A stretch of DNA of 64,000 bases from Lachnospiraceae bacterium (GCA_024403555.1 JAKSRP010000001.1:1-64000), one strand, 5' to 3'. Counted from the stretch's first letter, positions 24,670-34,794 are shown. A program made the numbers and translations. The notes: a model not told the origin generated them from the letters alone.

Positions 24670-26859
24670 ATGGCAATCATTTTTAACGAAGAAAAGAAGA
24701 CAATTAGCTTACACACAAAGAATACTACTTACCAGATGAAGATTGGAAATCTTGATTATGTGAACCATTTATATTATGGTCCAAAGATGATGGATGCAGA
24801 TTTAAGCTATATGATCATGCAGTATGACCGTGGCTTTTCCGGCAATCCTTACGACTCCTTAAAGGAAAGAACATTCTCTTTAGATGCTCAGCCTCAGGAG
24901 TATTCCACTTTACAGCAGGGTGATTTCCGTACAAGCTCCATTGAAGTAATCAATGCAGACGGAAGCTACTCTTTCAACGGCAGATACAAATCCCACAAGA
25001 TTACAGAAGGCAAATATGACCTTGAAACTCTTCCAGCAGCATTTGCGGCAGAAGGGGAACAGGCAGATACTTTAGAATTAGTATTAGAAGATGCCATCTC
25101 TGGTGTGGAAGTTCACTTAATTTACGGTGTTTTTGAAGAAAAGGACGTCATCACACGTGCAGCAAAAATCGTGAATAATTCAGAAGGCGATATCCACGTA
25201 AAGAAAATCATGTCTGCAACAATCGACTTTATGAATGGTGCAAATATGGATTTATTCCATTTACCAGGTCGTTACGGTCAGGAAAGACAGGCAGAAAGAA
25301 GTGCCATCACTCATCAGATCAATACCATTTGCTCTGGCAGAGGATCTTCCTCTCACCAGCAGAATCCATTTATCGCAGTTTGTGATAAAGATGCAACCGA
25401 AGATGCAGGAAATGTTTATGCAATGGCGCTGATGTATTCTGGTAACTTTTTAGCAGAAGTTGAGCTTGATCAGTACGATCAGCTTCGTATGCAGATGGGT
25501 ATCAACTCCAAGAATTTCGACTACTTATTAAAGAGTGGAGAAACATTTGAAGGCCCTGAAGTACTTATGACCTTCACAAATGAAGGCTTCACTAAGATGA
25601 GCCACATTTACCACGACTTCTTCAGAAACAATTTAAATAAAAGTCGTTTCATGCATGAAGCAAGACCAATCTTAATCAATACTTGGGAAGCAGCATTTAT
25701 GGATTTCGATGACAAAAAGCTTGTAGAAATTGCAAAGGCTGCAAAGAAGATGGGTGTAGAAATGCTTGTTATGGATGACGGCTGGTTTGGAAAACGTGAC
25801 GATGATAATTCCGGTCTTGGTGACTGGTTCGTCAATGAAAACAAGATCAAATGCGGTCTTAACGAATTAGTAAAACAGATCAATGATTTAGATATGAAAT
25901 TCGGTATCTGGTTTGAACCGGAAATGGTATCCGAAGATTCTGATCTCTACCGCGCACATCCTGACTGGGTTATGGAAATCCCAGGAAGAAAAGCAGTCCG
26001 AAGCAGAAATCAGTTAGCACTCGATATGTCCAGAAAAGAAGTGCAGGATTATTTGATTGAATCTGTAAACAAGATTTTAGACAACGCAAACATTGCATAT
26101 ATGAAGTGGGACATCAACCGTTCCGTAACTGATATCTGGTCAAATGCTTTGGCAGCTGATCGCCAGGGTGAAGTATACCACAGACATATCTTAGGGCTTT
26201 ACCGTGTCATGGATGGAATCATCAAAACACATCCAGACATTTTATTTGAAGGATGCTCCGGTGGCGGTGGCCGTTACGATGCTGCTATGATGTGTTATTA
26301 CCCACAGTACTGGGTATCCGACAACACAAAACCAATCGACAACTTAAAGCTTCACTATGGAACTTCTTTCTTATATCCAGTAACTTCCATGGGTGCACAC
26401 GTATCTGACGCAAGCCCATTCGTTCCATTTGAAACAAAAGCAGTTGTTGCAATGTGCGGTACATTTGGCTATGAGCTTGATGCAACTCACTTAAGCGATG
26501 AAGTTGTTGAAGCATGTGCAAAGAAGAGCGCATTATACAAAAAATACTTTCCGCTTATTTTAGAAGGCGATTATTATAGATTGACAAATCCATTTGCTCT
26601 TAGCAATTTCACAGCATGGGAATCTGTTTCTAAAGACAAGAAAGACGCGCTTGTCAGTGTTGTGATCACAAACTTAACTGTAAATGGTCCACAGGAATAC
26701 TTAAGACTGAAAGGACTTGATGCAGCGACTATGTATGAAGTAACAGGAGAAAATGTTTCTCTCACTTTATCTGGTGCAGCATTAATGTATGCAGGTCTTC
26801 CAATTCCTAGAGAAGTACCTGATTTCTCATCTATGCAGTTTGAAATTAAGGCAATGTAG
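24670..26859 (+). CDS. Alpha-galactosidase, GH36
   Basis: The 729-residue cytoplasmic enzyme cleaves alpha-1,6-galactosides such as melibiose, raffinose and stachyose. The catalytic nucleophile is Asp481 in YMKWDINR and the acid/base Asp551 in WVSDNT; the EGCSGGGGRYD loop and MLVMDDGWFG strand are also typical. The N-terminal ~300 residues form the beta-supersandwich domain and the C-terminus a small beta domain. Length is standard for bacterial GH36 tetramers. No transporter gene lies beside it, so uptake must be encoded elsewhere. AGGAAGGGA precedes the ATG. Confidence 0.95.
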   Translation: MAIIFNEEKKTISLHTKNTTYQMKIGNLDYVNHLYYGPKMMDADLSYMIMQYDRGFSGNPYDSLKERTFSLDAQPQEYSTLQQGDFRTSSIEVINADGSYSFNGRYKSHKITEGKYDLETLPAAFAAEGEQADTLELVLEDAISGVEVHLIYGVFEEKDVITRAAKIVNNSEGDIHVKKIMSATIDFMNGANMDLFHLPGRYGQERQAERSAITHQINTICSGRGSSSHQQNPFIAVCDKDATEDAGNVYAMALMYSGNFLAEVELDQYDQLRMQMGINSKNFDYLLKSGETFEGPEVLMTFTNEGFTKMSHIYHDFFRNNLNKSRFMHEARPILINTWEAAFMDFDDKKLVEIAKAAKKMGVEMLVMDDGWFGKRDDDNSGLGDWFVNENKIKCGLNELVKQINDLDMKFGIWFEPEMVSEDSDLYRAHPDWVMEIPGRKAVRSRNQLALDMSRKEVQDYLIESVNKILDNANIAYMKWDINRSVTDIWSNALAADRQGEVYHRHILGLYRVMDGIIKTHPDILFEGCSGGGGRYDAAMMCYYPQYWVSDNTKPIDNLKLHYGTSFLYPVTSMGAHVSDASPFVPFETKAVVAMCGTFGYELDATHLSDEVVEACAKKSALYKKYFPLILEGDYYRLTNPFALSNFTAWESVSKDKKDALVSVVITNLTVNGPQEYLRLKGLDAATMYEVTGENVSLTLSGAALMYAGLPIPREVPDFSSMQFEIKAM

Positions 26860-26895
26860 TTGAGAAAATTGTTTTAAAAACGAAAATTCTAACAA

Positions 26896-26955
26896 AAGGC
26901 TGTCGTGCGATATGTTTTTTACTCCCGTTTGAATGTCGCAAGATGGCCTTTTTAT
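26896..26955 (+). terminator. Probable terminator, long imperfect hairpin
   Basis: AAAAGGC...GCCTTTTT with interior pairs GTC/GAT and GCGA/TCGC around a large loop. Weaker than others in the window. Confidence 0.5.
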
Positions 26956-27099
26956 TGTTGTAAGAATCTTGCAAAAAGAAATAAATTAGAGATGTACTTG
27001 TGACATGAATTAGTTTAATATATATATGTATCATAATGTTCTGAAATAAATATTAAATGATTATATAGAAGAATAAATGAAAGAAAAGGGATGAATCAG

Positions 27100-27765
27100 A
27101 TGACAGAGACAGAATTAAAGAAGTTAAAACGATTTGAATTATTAGAAATTATGGTTCAGCAGGGTAAGGAAATTGAAAGTTTAAAAGCAGTCGTTGCCCA
27201 GCAGAGTGCACAACTTGCTGACCGCACGATTAAGATTGAAAAAGCAGGTACCATTGCAGAAGCATCTTTTGCATTAAATGGTATTTTAGGTGCGGCAGAA
27301 GCAACTGCAAAACAGTACCTTGAAAATATTGAACGCTTAAATAACGAACAGGAACGCATTTGCCAGGAAAAAATCGACGAAACAGATGCAAGATGTGCAA
27401 TTCTCGAACAGGAAACTACCGCAAAATGTGCAGCTCTTGAACAGGAAACCACATCTAGATGTGCGACGCTTGAATACGAAACAAAGAATAAAGTAGAAAC
27501 CTTAGAAAAAGACACGATGATGTACTGTAATGAGCTTCGTGCAAAAACAGAAACAGAATGTAAAGAATTACAGGAAACAACAAAAGCGGACTGCGAAAAA
27601 CAGATTGCAGCGGCAGATGATTATTATGCAGAAACCATCATGAAGACAGATGCAGAAGTAGAAAAACGCTGGGAAGAATTAAAGGGACGTTTAGAAAGCT
27701 TCTACGATGCACACAAAGGTTTACGTGAATTGTTAAATTTAGAAGGACAGATTAATCGTCTGTAA
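27100..27765 (+). CDS. Coiled-coil protein with Cys every 11 residues
   Basis: The 221-residue protein is almost wholly helical. After an N-terminal segment (KKLKRFELLEIMVQQGKEIE) it contains a run of 11-residue repeats, for example AILEQETTAKC and AALEQETTSRC, in which Cys recurs at the same position in at least six of eight units; one unit has Val and the last Tyr. Hendecad spacing favours a right-handed coiled coil with the Cys on one stripe. No signal peptide is present. ATG 27100 has AAGGG 9 bases upstream. The TauE-type exporter gene starts 5 bases after its stop. Function is unknown; relatives may be scaffold or DivIVA-like proteins. Confidence 0.6.
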   Translation: MTETELKKLKRFELLEIMVQQGKEIESLKAVVAQQSAQLADRTIKIEKAGTIAEASFALNGILGAAEATAKQYLENIERLNNEQERICQEKIDETDARCAILEQETTAKCAALEQETTSRCATLEYETKNKVETLEKDTMMYCNELRAKTETECKELQETTKADCEKQIAAADDYYAETIMKTDAEVEKRWEELKGRLESFYDAHKGLRELLNLEGQINRL

Positions 27766-27770
27766 AGAAT

Positions 27771-28547
27771 ATGGAATTATTAGTGAAAATAATCGTTTGC
27801 TTTTTCGCAGGAGCGGGCGCTGGTATCGGAACGGGCTTTGCCGGAATGAGTGCAGCAGCCATTGTTGGTCCGATGTTAGCAACCTTTCTAGGCATGGCAC
27901 CCTATCAAGCAATCGGGATTGGATTAGCCTCCGATGTGCTTGCAAGTGCAATTAGTGCCTGGACCTACAAAAAGAATAAAAATTTAGATGTAAAAAACAG
28001 TCTGGTGTTATTAATCTGTGTGCTGTGCATGACCGTTGTGGGAAGTTTGATTGCAAAGATGCTACCAGACCGTGCCATGGGAACAACCACACAGATTGCC
28101 ATGGTATTCATCGGACTTCGCTTTTTGCTAAAACCAGTACAGAATACAAAAGAACAGATGGCAGCAGTTGAGCCACGAGAACGAATCATTAAGTCAGCGA
28201 TTGGTGGGTGTCTGGTTGGATTTATCTGCGGTTTCGTAGGTGCAGGTGGCGGTATGATGCTTCTCTTTGTACTTACCTCTTTCCTTGGCTATGAAATGCA
28301 TATGGCTGTTGGAACAAGCGTATTTATCATGGCTTTTACCGCTTTTACCGGAAGTGTCAGTCATGTCATGATTGGCGGAATGCCGGATGTGCAGGCAATG
28401 CTTCTTTGCATTGTGTTTACTCTCTTGTGGGCACGAATTGCAGCAGTGATTGCAAATAAAGCAAGTGCCATTACTTTAAATCGCGTGGTTGGTATTGTAA
28501 TGATTACTACAAGCGCTGTGATTCTTGCAGTGAATTATTTAATTTAA
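27771..28547 (+). CDS. TauE/SafE-family anion exporter
   Basis: The 258-residue protein has about eight membrane helices in two homologous halves, each with the family's Gly-rich motif (GIGTGFAGMSAAAIVGP near the N-terminus and CGFVGAGGGMMLL in the second half). Members move sulfite, sulfoacetate or related organosulfur anions; the substrate is not predictable. Its ribosome site is weak and the start is 5 bases from the preceding coiled-coil gene, so translation is probably coupled. Confidence 0.88.
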   Translation: MELLVKIIVCFFAGAGAGIGTGFAGMSAAAIVGPMLATFLGMAPYQAIGIGLASDVLASAISAWTYKKNKNLDVKNSLVLLICVLCMTVVGSLIAKMLPDRAMGTTTQIAMVFIGLRFLLKPVQNTKEQMAAVEPRERIIKSAIGGCLVGFICGFVGAGGGMMLLFVLTSFLGYEMHMAVGTSVFIMAFTAFTGSVSHVMIGGMPDVQAMLLCIVFTLLWARIAAVIANKASAITLNRVVGIVMITTSAVILAVNYLI

Positions 28548-28560
28548 TATTTGGAGATTA

Positions 28561-28592
28561 GAAAAAGGGACTGTGCAAAAAGTCCCTTTTTC
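28561..28592. terminator. Bidirectional terminator
   Basis: GAAAAAGGGACT pairs with AGTCCCTTTTTC between convergent genes. Confidence 0.85.
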
Positions 28593-28604
28593 AATGCTCA
28601 AAAG

Positions 28605-29294
28605 TTATTTATGTGCTTCATCATATCCTTCTAAAATCGCATAAGAGGAGCTAGTTCCGATGCGTGTTGCACCTGCATCGATCATGGCAGCGCAAGCTTC
28701 CCAGGTTCTTATACCACCGGCAGCTTTTACGGATACCTCATCTCCAACTGTCTCTTTCATCAGTTTGACATCTTCTACGGTAGCACCGCCAGTACCAAAA
28801 CCGGTGCTTGTTTTGATGAAGTCCGGTTTTACTTTTTTTGCGATTAAGGCAGCAGCTTTGATTTCATCTTTTGTGAGATAACAGTTTTCAAATATTACTT
28901 TGATCGTTTTACCATGTTTACGGCATGCAGCGACCATCTGAGTCATCTCGTCTTCAATATAGGCAAGATCGCCCATCTTTAATCGTCCAACATTTAATAC
29001 ATAATCAATCTCATCTGCACCATCTTCGATTGCATTTAAAGTTTCTGCCACTTTAGAAGCAATATTCATCTGTCCCAAAGGAAATGCAATCGCAGCACCT
29101 ACATGGATATCCGTATCCTTTAAGAATTCCTTACACCAGGCAACAGGGGAGGAATTGATGGCTACCATAGCAGTATGAAGTTCCTTTGCTTCGTCACAAA
29201 GCACCTTAAAGTCGTCCTGAGTGGCAAATGCTTTTAGGTTTGTGTGGTCAAATAATCTGGCTAATTCTGCTCTTGTAATTGTTTTACTGTTCAT
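28605..29294 (-). CDS. deoC: Deoxyribose-phosphate aldolase
   Basis: DeoC splits 2-deoxyribose 5-phosphate into acetaldehyde and glyceraldehyde 3-phosphate in deoxynucleoside breakdown. The 229-residue TIM barrel has DHTNLKA at the N-terminus, [24 protein letters not shown] strand, the Schiff-base lysine in [10 protein letters not shown] and [10 protein letters not shown] with the second lysine. AGAGGG precedes the ATG. It is a single gene here, away from other nucleoside catabolism genes. Confidence 0.96.
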   Translation of the reverse strand: MNSKTITRAELARLFDHTNLKAFATQDDFKVLCDEAKELHTAMVAINSSPVAWCKEFLKDTDIHVGAAIAFPLGQMNIASKVAETLNAIEDGADEIDYVLNVGRLKMGDLAYIEDEMTQMVAACRKHGKTIKVIFENCYLTKDEIKAAALIAKKVKPDFIKTSTGFGTGGATVEDVKLMKETVGDEVSVKAAGGIRTWEACAAMIDAGATRIGTSSSYAILEGYDEAHK

Positions 29295-29442
29295 TGTGAA
29301 AACCCTCTTTTTTATAATAATATAATCATTAATTAACTAAAATTCAGTATAACATAGTGAAAAAATTAAGGTCAAATATGATATTATAAACGTAGATTAT
29401 TTTGAAAATTGCAGATAAAGATAACAAGAAAAGGAGTACAAG

Positions 29443-30666
29443 ATGTTAAAGAGAAAAATAGCATTATTATTAGTGATTGTCCTGATCCTTGGCTTATTCG
29501 TTACCGGTTGTGGCGGTACAAAGGAAGTCGAAATGGATGAAACAATGGAAGAAGCGGTTCTTCCTGCAGGTGACCTTGCATCCGTCGAAATTGAGGATGC
29601 AGGAAAAGAGATGACAAAAAAAGAAGAAAATGAGATGAAGAGAGCGATGCGTGCATACAAACCTGCAGAAAGCACTCTTTTGATCAATAAAGCAAAAAAA
29701 TACTATTTCTACAGCCAGTTAAGTGCTAATCAGAAGAAAATTTACGAAGCTCTTTTTGTTGCTGCTTCCGATCCGGAAAAAGCAGAATGTCGTGCAATGT
29801 TTTTAAGCGGAAGAGAAGCATTTTCTGAAAAATTCTGGAACGATTATCATGAAGCATACTATTCCTTAGTGTATGATCATCCGGAACTTTTCTGGCTCTA
29901 TATGGGAAAAGATACTTATTTCTATTTCTACCATACACCTGGATCTACGAGTGGCGGTAAGAACATCATTTATGTGAAGCTGAATGCACCAGTAAAAAAT
30001 TATAGAGAAAATCAGAAGAGATTTAACAAAGCAGCAAAGACATTTTTAAAAGGAATCGATACAAGCAAAACAAAAAAAGAGCAGGCTCTTTGGGTGCATG
30101 ATAAGCTGATCAAACAGGTTTCTTATGATTATCCGGTTGCAGATAAGAATTTAAATGCTGACTTTGCTCATTCTGCATATGGTGCATTGGTTGAAAACTC
30201 TCGTGGCAAAGATTACAAAGCGGTATGCGATGGTTATGCTCTTGCATATGAATATTTATTACAGCAGCTTGGCATTGAGGCAAGTATTGTGATTGGTTCT
30301 GCAGGAGGAGATAAGAATAATCTTGGTCTTCATGCATGGAACATCGTGAAATTCGGCAAAAAATGGGTAGAAACGGATGCATGCTGGGATGATGCAGGAA
30401 ATCCGTACTCCAGACTCGATAAAAAGGGCAAATGGTACAAGTATCAGAAAGAAGCCTACACCGACAAAAAATATCGTAAATTCTTAGATCATTATCTTTA
30501 TAATGTGACAACAAAGAAGATGAAGCATTATGTACCAACGGATAAAGATCGCTATCTCACAAAAGATAAGAAATGGTACTTTACTATGACAGGAGAAAGC
30601 TATCATATCAGAGAAAAGACTGGAAATTATGGTCGTCTTATGAAGATGGCACCGACAGCAGAATAA
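29443..30666 (+). CDS. Lipoprotein with transglutaminase-like domain
   Basis: The 407-residue protein has a lipoprotein signal peptide ending in the lipobox VTGC (Cys about 23), a charged linker and a transglutaminase/cysteine-protease fold with an apparent catalytic triad: Cys262 in KAVCDGYA, His297 in LHAWN and Asp312 in VETDACWDD. It should be anchored on the outer face of the membrane. Family members act as peptidases or cross-linking enzymes; the substrate is unknown. A second protease-like lipoprotein gene follows 25 bases later, so they are probably co-expressed. Confidence 0.88.
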   Translation: MLKRKIALLLVIVLILGLFVTGCGGTKEVEMDETMEEAVLPAGDLASVEIEDAGKEMTKKEENEMKRAMRAYKPAESTLLINKAKKYYFYSQLSANQKKIYEALFVAASDPEKAECRAMFLSGREAFSEKFWNDYHEAYYSLVYDHPELFWLYMGKDTYFYFYHTPGSTSGGKNIIYVKLNAPVKNYRENQKRFNKAAKTFLKGIDTSKTKKEQALWVHDKLIKQVSYDYPVADKNLNADFAHSAYGALVENSRGKDYKAVCDGYALAYEYLLQQLGIEASIVIGSAGGDKNNLGLHAWNIVKFGKKWVETDACWDDAGNPYSRLDKKGKWYKYQKEAYTDKKYRKFLDHYLYNVTTKKMKHYVPTDKDRYLTKDKKWYFTMTGESYHIREKTGNYGRLMKMAPTAE

Positions 30667-30691
30667 ACGATAGATATCATACGAAAGAGAA

Positions 30692-32689
30692 ATGTTTGGG
30701 AAAAGAAGTATACATTGTCTGATCCTGCTGCTTGTTTGTTTACTGCTTGTTTCCTGTGGCTCTAAAAAGAAGATGAGCAAGGAAACATATGAAGATATTG
30801 TTGCGAACAATGAACAGACGGTTACCGAAGATCAGACAAAGATTGAGAAAACAAAAAATTATACGAAAAAAGAAGAAACTGATTATACTATATTCGTCTA
30901 TATGATTGGTTCTGACCTCGAAAGTATGCTTGGCAATGGTACCAGAGATATTGACGAAATATCTGAGGCGAATATCCCGTATGACAAGACAAATGTTCTT
31001 GTATACACCGGGGGCGCAAATCGATGGGTTGAGAATATCCCGGTTTCTAGTAACTGTGTACTCGACCTTTCGATTAGCCATCAGAAAAAACGAATTGTGG
31101 GTCGAACCGGTAAAAGCGTTAGTATGGGAGCTGCAGGAACATTGGCAGACTTCTTAAAGTTTGGACGCGAGAATTATCCGGCAAAGCATTACAGCCTGGT
31201 ATTTTGGGATCATGGCGCAGGACCTGTATGGGGCTTTGGTAATGATGAGCTTCACGATGGGGATATGCTGATGCTTTCCGAACTTCGAGAGGGATTGTCG
31301 GATGCAGACATGCATTTTGACTGGATTGGTTTTGATGCCTGCTTGATGGCATCGATTGAAACGATGGATGTTGTTCGGCCTTATGCTGATTATTTTATTG
31401 GCTCGGAAGAATTAGAACCTGGGTCAGGATGGGATTATACGGCATTATCGATTTTAGAAGAAACATTTGATGCGAAGAAAATAGCTTCTGCCATTGCAAA
31501 GAGCTATGAAACATACTATCTCGAAGAAGCGGATGAATTTTATCATCCAGAGATGACGATTTCGGTGACAGATTTGTCAAAGCTTGAAGCTGTGAAAGAA
31601 GCATTTGATCAAGTCGCGGGTAAGCTTGCAGCTTCGATGGAAGAGGGCAGCTATGAAGAAATTGCACAGCTTCGTAAGGATTCGAAAACCTTTGGCCTGG
31701 TAGAAGGGGAAAAAGGTGCAAATCCATATTATTATGATTTGATCGATCTGGGCGATTTTACAAAGAAATTTGCTTCTGTTTATCCGAAAGAAAGTAAGAA
31801 ACTTACAAAGGCACTTTCGCAATTTGTTGTGGAAGCGCGGGGGAATGTGAATGGAGCGGAAGGTGTATCCATCTATTACCCATACAAGAATCAGGAAATG
31901 TATGATACTTTAGAAGATCATTATCGTGAAACTTCGATCTCATCGACCTATATGCTCTTTTTGGAAATGCTTTCTGATTATGTGATTTCTGATACGGACT
32001 GGACGCTTGGAAGTTTGGTTGAACTTGAAGATGAGTATACGTATACTTTGACAAAGGATCAGCAAAAGGATGTGACGGCGGCATATATCAATGTATATGA
32101 AAAAGGAACCCTGTCAGATGCTCCTCGCGTGTTGAAACGTCGTATGACAGTCGGCGAAGATGGTGTCATTCATATTCCAAAGGATCAGAAGATTTTATAC
32201 TTTGTTTCAAATGGTGCTTTTGATGAAACAGATTTGGGTGGACGGCAGCTCGGTGACAATGCGAGTGAAGAGATTGCAGTCATCGTTACTCAGCTTGAAG
32301 GTGCAGAACAGACACAAAAAGGAGCACATAAACAAAAATATCGTTTAGAAGATGTTTTCCTTGTGCGTGATCCGGAATTTGAAGAAGGTGACGATGAGCA
32401 ATATACAATTCCGGTAACTATTCCATTTCTCTATAATGAAAAAAAGGATAAGATTCAGATTCAAAATATTAGCTTAAAAACAGACGATTATGCGTTTGGT
32501 GGAAAGTCTACCATTGATTTATCTGAATACGAGCAGATTTCCTTTGGAGGATCCATGTTTAAAAAGACATTTTATTCGCTCGAAGCGGAACTAAACTTAG
32601 AATGGAAATCCTGTATAGAGAAGGATATGTCGATTTCAATCGAACTTGAATTAGAAGACAGTAAGGGAGAAATTCATATCGTGAAATAA
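30692..32689 (+). CDS. Clostripain-family (C11) lipoprotein
   Basis: The 665-residue product starts with a lipoprotein signal (lipobox LVSC), then a peptidase C11 domain with FVYMIGSDLES, the catalytic His174 in WDHGAG and Cys217 in FDACLM. A beta-rich C-terminal half of about 250 residues follows. C11 peptidases usually cleave after Arg or Lys and need self-processing. It lies 25 bases after the transglutaminase-like lipoprotein gene with only a weak GAAAGAGA ribosome site, suggesting coupled expression. Two hairpins end the unit. Confidence 0.9.
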   Translation: MFGKRSIHCLILLLVCLLLVSCGSKKKMSKETYEDIVANNEQTVTEDQTKIEKTKNYTKKEETDYTIFVYMIGSDLESMLGNGTRDIDEISEANIPYDKTNVLVYTGGANRWVENIPVSSNCVLDLSISHQKKRIVGRTGKSVSMGAAGTLADFLKFGRENYPAKHYSLVFWDHGAGPVWGFGNDELHDGDMLMLSELREGLSDADMHFDWIGFDACLMASIETMDVVRPYADYFIGSEELEPGSGWDYTALSILEETFDAKKIASAIAKSYETYYLEEADEFYHPEMTISVTDLSKLEAVKEAFDQVAGKLAASMEEGSYEEIAQLRKDSKTFGLVEGEKGANPYYYDLIDLGDFTKKFASVYPKESKKLTKALSQFVVEARGNVNGAEGVSIYYPYKNQEMYDTLEDHYRETSISSTYMLFLEMLSDYVISDTDWTLGSLVELEDEYTYTLTKDQQKDVTAAYINVYEKGTLSDAPRVLKRRMTVGEDGVIHIPKDQKILYFVSNGAFDETDLGGRQLGDNASEEIAVIVTQLEGAEQTQKGAHKQKYRLEDVFLVRDPEFEEGDDEQYTIPVTIPFLYNEKKDKIQIQNISLKTDDYAFGGKSTIDLSEYEQISFGGSMFKKTFYSLEAELNLEWKSCIEKDMSISIELELEDSKGEIHIVK

Positions 32690-32690
32690 C

Positions 32691-32767
32691 AAAGAGTCAC
32701 TTTGTGACTCTTTGCGCACCCATACCATAAAAAGGCTGTGAACAGATTTTGTTCACAGCCTCTTTGT
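32691..32767. terminator. Two terminator hairpins between convergent genes
   Basis: AAAGAGTCAC/GTGACTCTTT (32691-32714) ends the rightward gene. AGGCTGTGAACA/TGTTCACAGCCT (32733-32762) is followed on the minus strand by TTTTT and ends the leftward gene. Confidence 0.85.
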
Positions 32768-32778
32768 TTATAGAAAGC

Positions 32779-34704
32779 TTACGCCATACTTTTTTTCATG
32801 TGTTCATATAATAATGGCATGAGATCATAGATACACATATGTGGATATTGTGTATAAAGCTCGTCCCAAGGGAGCATGTATGGGGATAACAATCCGACTT
32901 CATCTTTTTCCGGTGCGTAGGACCAGCCTCGAACGACATTCATATACATCCAGCGACGATGTTCGGATTTTCCGAAGTCGTTTAGGAATGGAGTAGCTTT
33001 GATCTTGGCAAGAGTATCATCCAGAGAATCGCAGTAAGTATAGATGTTACCGTGCTGCTGTAAGATAGAGCCCTGCTCACCAAACCAGGCATCAAGCTGG
33101 TGATGTACCTGATCTCCAAATGCATCTTCTAACATCTGTTTTACGATGTTTTGATGAAGTGCCACATAGCGGCTGGAATCCTGTTTGTATTGCGTTACAT
33201 TTTCCCATTTGGTTACTTCAATTGCTTCAGGAGCATTCTGCATCTTTTTAAATTCTAATTCCGAAATGATATTTAAGGAATTATAAATTTTGTGAAAATC
33301 CTTAGCAGATTCTTCTAAAGAATGATTCACAATATGATTGATATCTAAATATTCCTTAGAATCGATGACTACCACATTCTCGTGAGAACGACTATCATTG
33401 ATGTATTTTGTTAAGGCTGGATCTGTCATAAGACAGGTAATGATCGGGAAGGATGACTGGGCATTCTTTCTGGAATATTCTAAAAGACCTTCCATACATG
33501 CGAAACTGGCATCCATATTTTCGATGCAGAGAACCGCGTAATCAAGCGATGACTGTCCATTTAAATAGTCTAAAAATTTTCTCCCGGAAATATTTAAATT
33601 TCTGAAGTTTACAGTAAGAGAACCGTCGGACTGCGTATCATTGATTACTAATTGATTTGCCTCGCTCGAAGCGTAATCAGAAGAAAATCTACGCAGGAAA
33701 ATATCTTTTTTGTGGTTCATATTGTAATCGATGGCATCGATGATGATTGGATTTGTCCCACTGTAAATGCTCTGATTGATGGTTTCGATCAATAATTCCT
33801 GCCCCATTTCGCCAAGACCAGCAATTAAAATGTGAATTGGCTGGTTTTTCTTCTTTACTGGAAGTGGAGTGTGATGAAGTACATTTAAGGCACGGATGTG
33901 AGAAAGATGGAATAATTTTGGTGCCACACATTCTTCCTTGTGCTCATTGTAATAATCAACAAACCATTTGCGCATGGAAGGTTCTTCACACTGGCAGCAC
34001 AGAACACAGTCTTTGTCGATTGTGGAACCACCGTTTGCTGAGAGCTTCATGTAAAGGGAGAAGTTTTTCGTTGTGGATTCTTCCATCAGGAAAATCTCTT
34101 TTGCAAGTGGTAAATTGATTTTTTGTAAGAAACCAGGAATTTCATCCTCATTAAGAGACAGAAGGTCTTCTTCTACGATTTCGATGTTTTTTCTAAGAAG
34201 TGCAAGTCGTTCTTCTTTTGAGATTTCTTCCGAAGCAATTAATAGAATTCGCTGGTTCGGATGTTTTTTCTGGCTGTTTTGGATCATCTTCTTTGTTGTA
34301 GCGTTATTTCCGAAAATAATAGCACATGGCTGATTTCGTTTGGAGTATTTTAACTTCATTCGGCGCACAAAGCTTTCGAAGAATATGAGAGCAACAGATG
34401 CTGTACATAAAGGTGCAACTACATGAGCAATCGCATAAAGGTAGAGCAGCATTTTTGCCATGAATGGAGTGAAAAATGCGACCGTTGGAGCCGCACTATA
34501 GGATTTGCACGTTTCAATGGCATCACCAAGACTTAAGTTTGGATTTAAAAAGAAACTTGAAATGGAAGATCTGACCATCAAGATAATGCTGACTAAATTA
34601 AGACTATAGCCTTTGTGAACGATATAAAAGAGATAACCCTCAATCGATCCAACAATAAAACTGTATGCGGTAAATAATGCAATGATGCGATTTCTTTTTT
34701 TCAT
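32779..34704 (-). CDS. Membrane protein with Rossmann-like domains and C-terminal RyR domain
   Basis: The 641-residue protein has an N-terminal membrane region (two to four helices within the first ~110 residues), two nucleotide-binding-like segments (PCAIIFGNNATTKKMI and IHILIAGLGEMGQELL, the latter a clear GxGxxG dinucleotide fold) and a C-terminal stretch SEHRRWMYMNVVRGWSYAPE...MLPWDEL that matches the ryanodine-receptor (RyR) domain. The order resembles ion-channel or TrkA-like proteins with RyR tails found in some bacteria; ligand and transport activity are unknown. ATG 34704 has GGAG 7 bases upstream; the longer TTG form lacks one. Confidence 0.7.
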   Translation of the reverse strand: MKKRNRIIALFTAYSFIVGSIEGYLFYIVHKGYSLNLVSIILMVRSSISSFFLNPNLSLGDAIETCKSYSAAPTVAFFTPFMAKMLLYLYAIAHVVAPLCTASVALIFFESFVRRMKLKYSKRNQPCAIIFGNNATTKKMIQNSQKKHPNQRILLIASEEISKEERLALLRKNIEIVEEDLLSLNEDEIPGFLQKINLPLAKEIFLMEESTTKNFSLYMKLSANGGSTIDKDCVLCCQCEEPSMRKWFVDYYNEHKEECVAPKLFHLSHIRALNVLHHTPLPVKKKNQPIHILIAGLGEMGQELLIETINQSIYSGTNPIIIDAIDYNMNHKKDIFLRRFSSDYASSEANQLVINDTQSDGSLTVNFRNLNISGRKFLDYLNGQSSLDYAVLCIENMDASFACMEGLLEYSRKNAQSSFPIITCLMTDPALTKYINDSRSHENVVVIDSKEYLDINHIVNHSLEESAKDFHKIYNSLNIISELEFKKMQNAPEAIEVTKWENVTQYKQDSSRYVALHQNIVKQMLEDAFGDQVHHQLDAWFGEQGSILQQHGNIYTYCDSLDDTLAKIKATPFLNDFGKSEHRRWMYMNVVRGWSYAPEKDEVGLLSPYMLPWDELYTQYPHMCIYDLMPLLYEHMKKSMA

Positions 34705-34794
34705 AATATACTCCGTTCTGTCGTTTTTTCGATGCAAATATTTTGCAAATGATAAGTTTAGTCTATCAGTTTTCTACCGGTTTAGGCAACAAAA

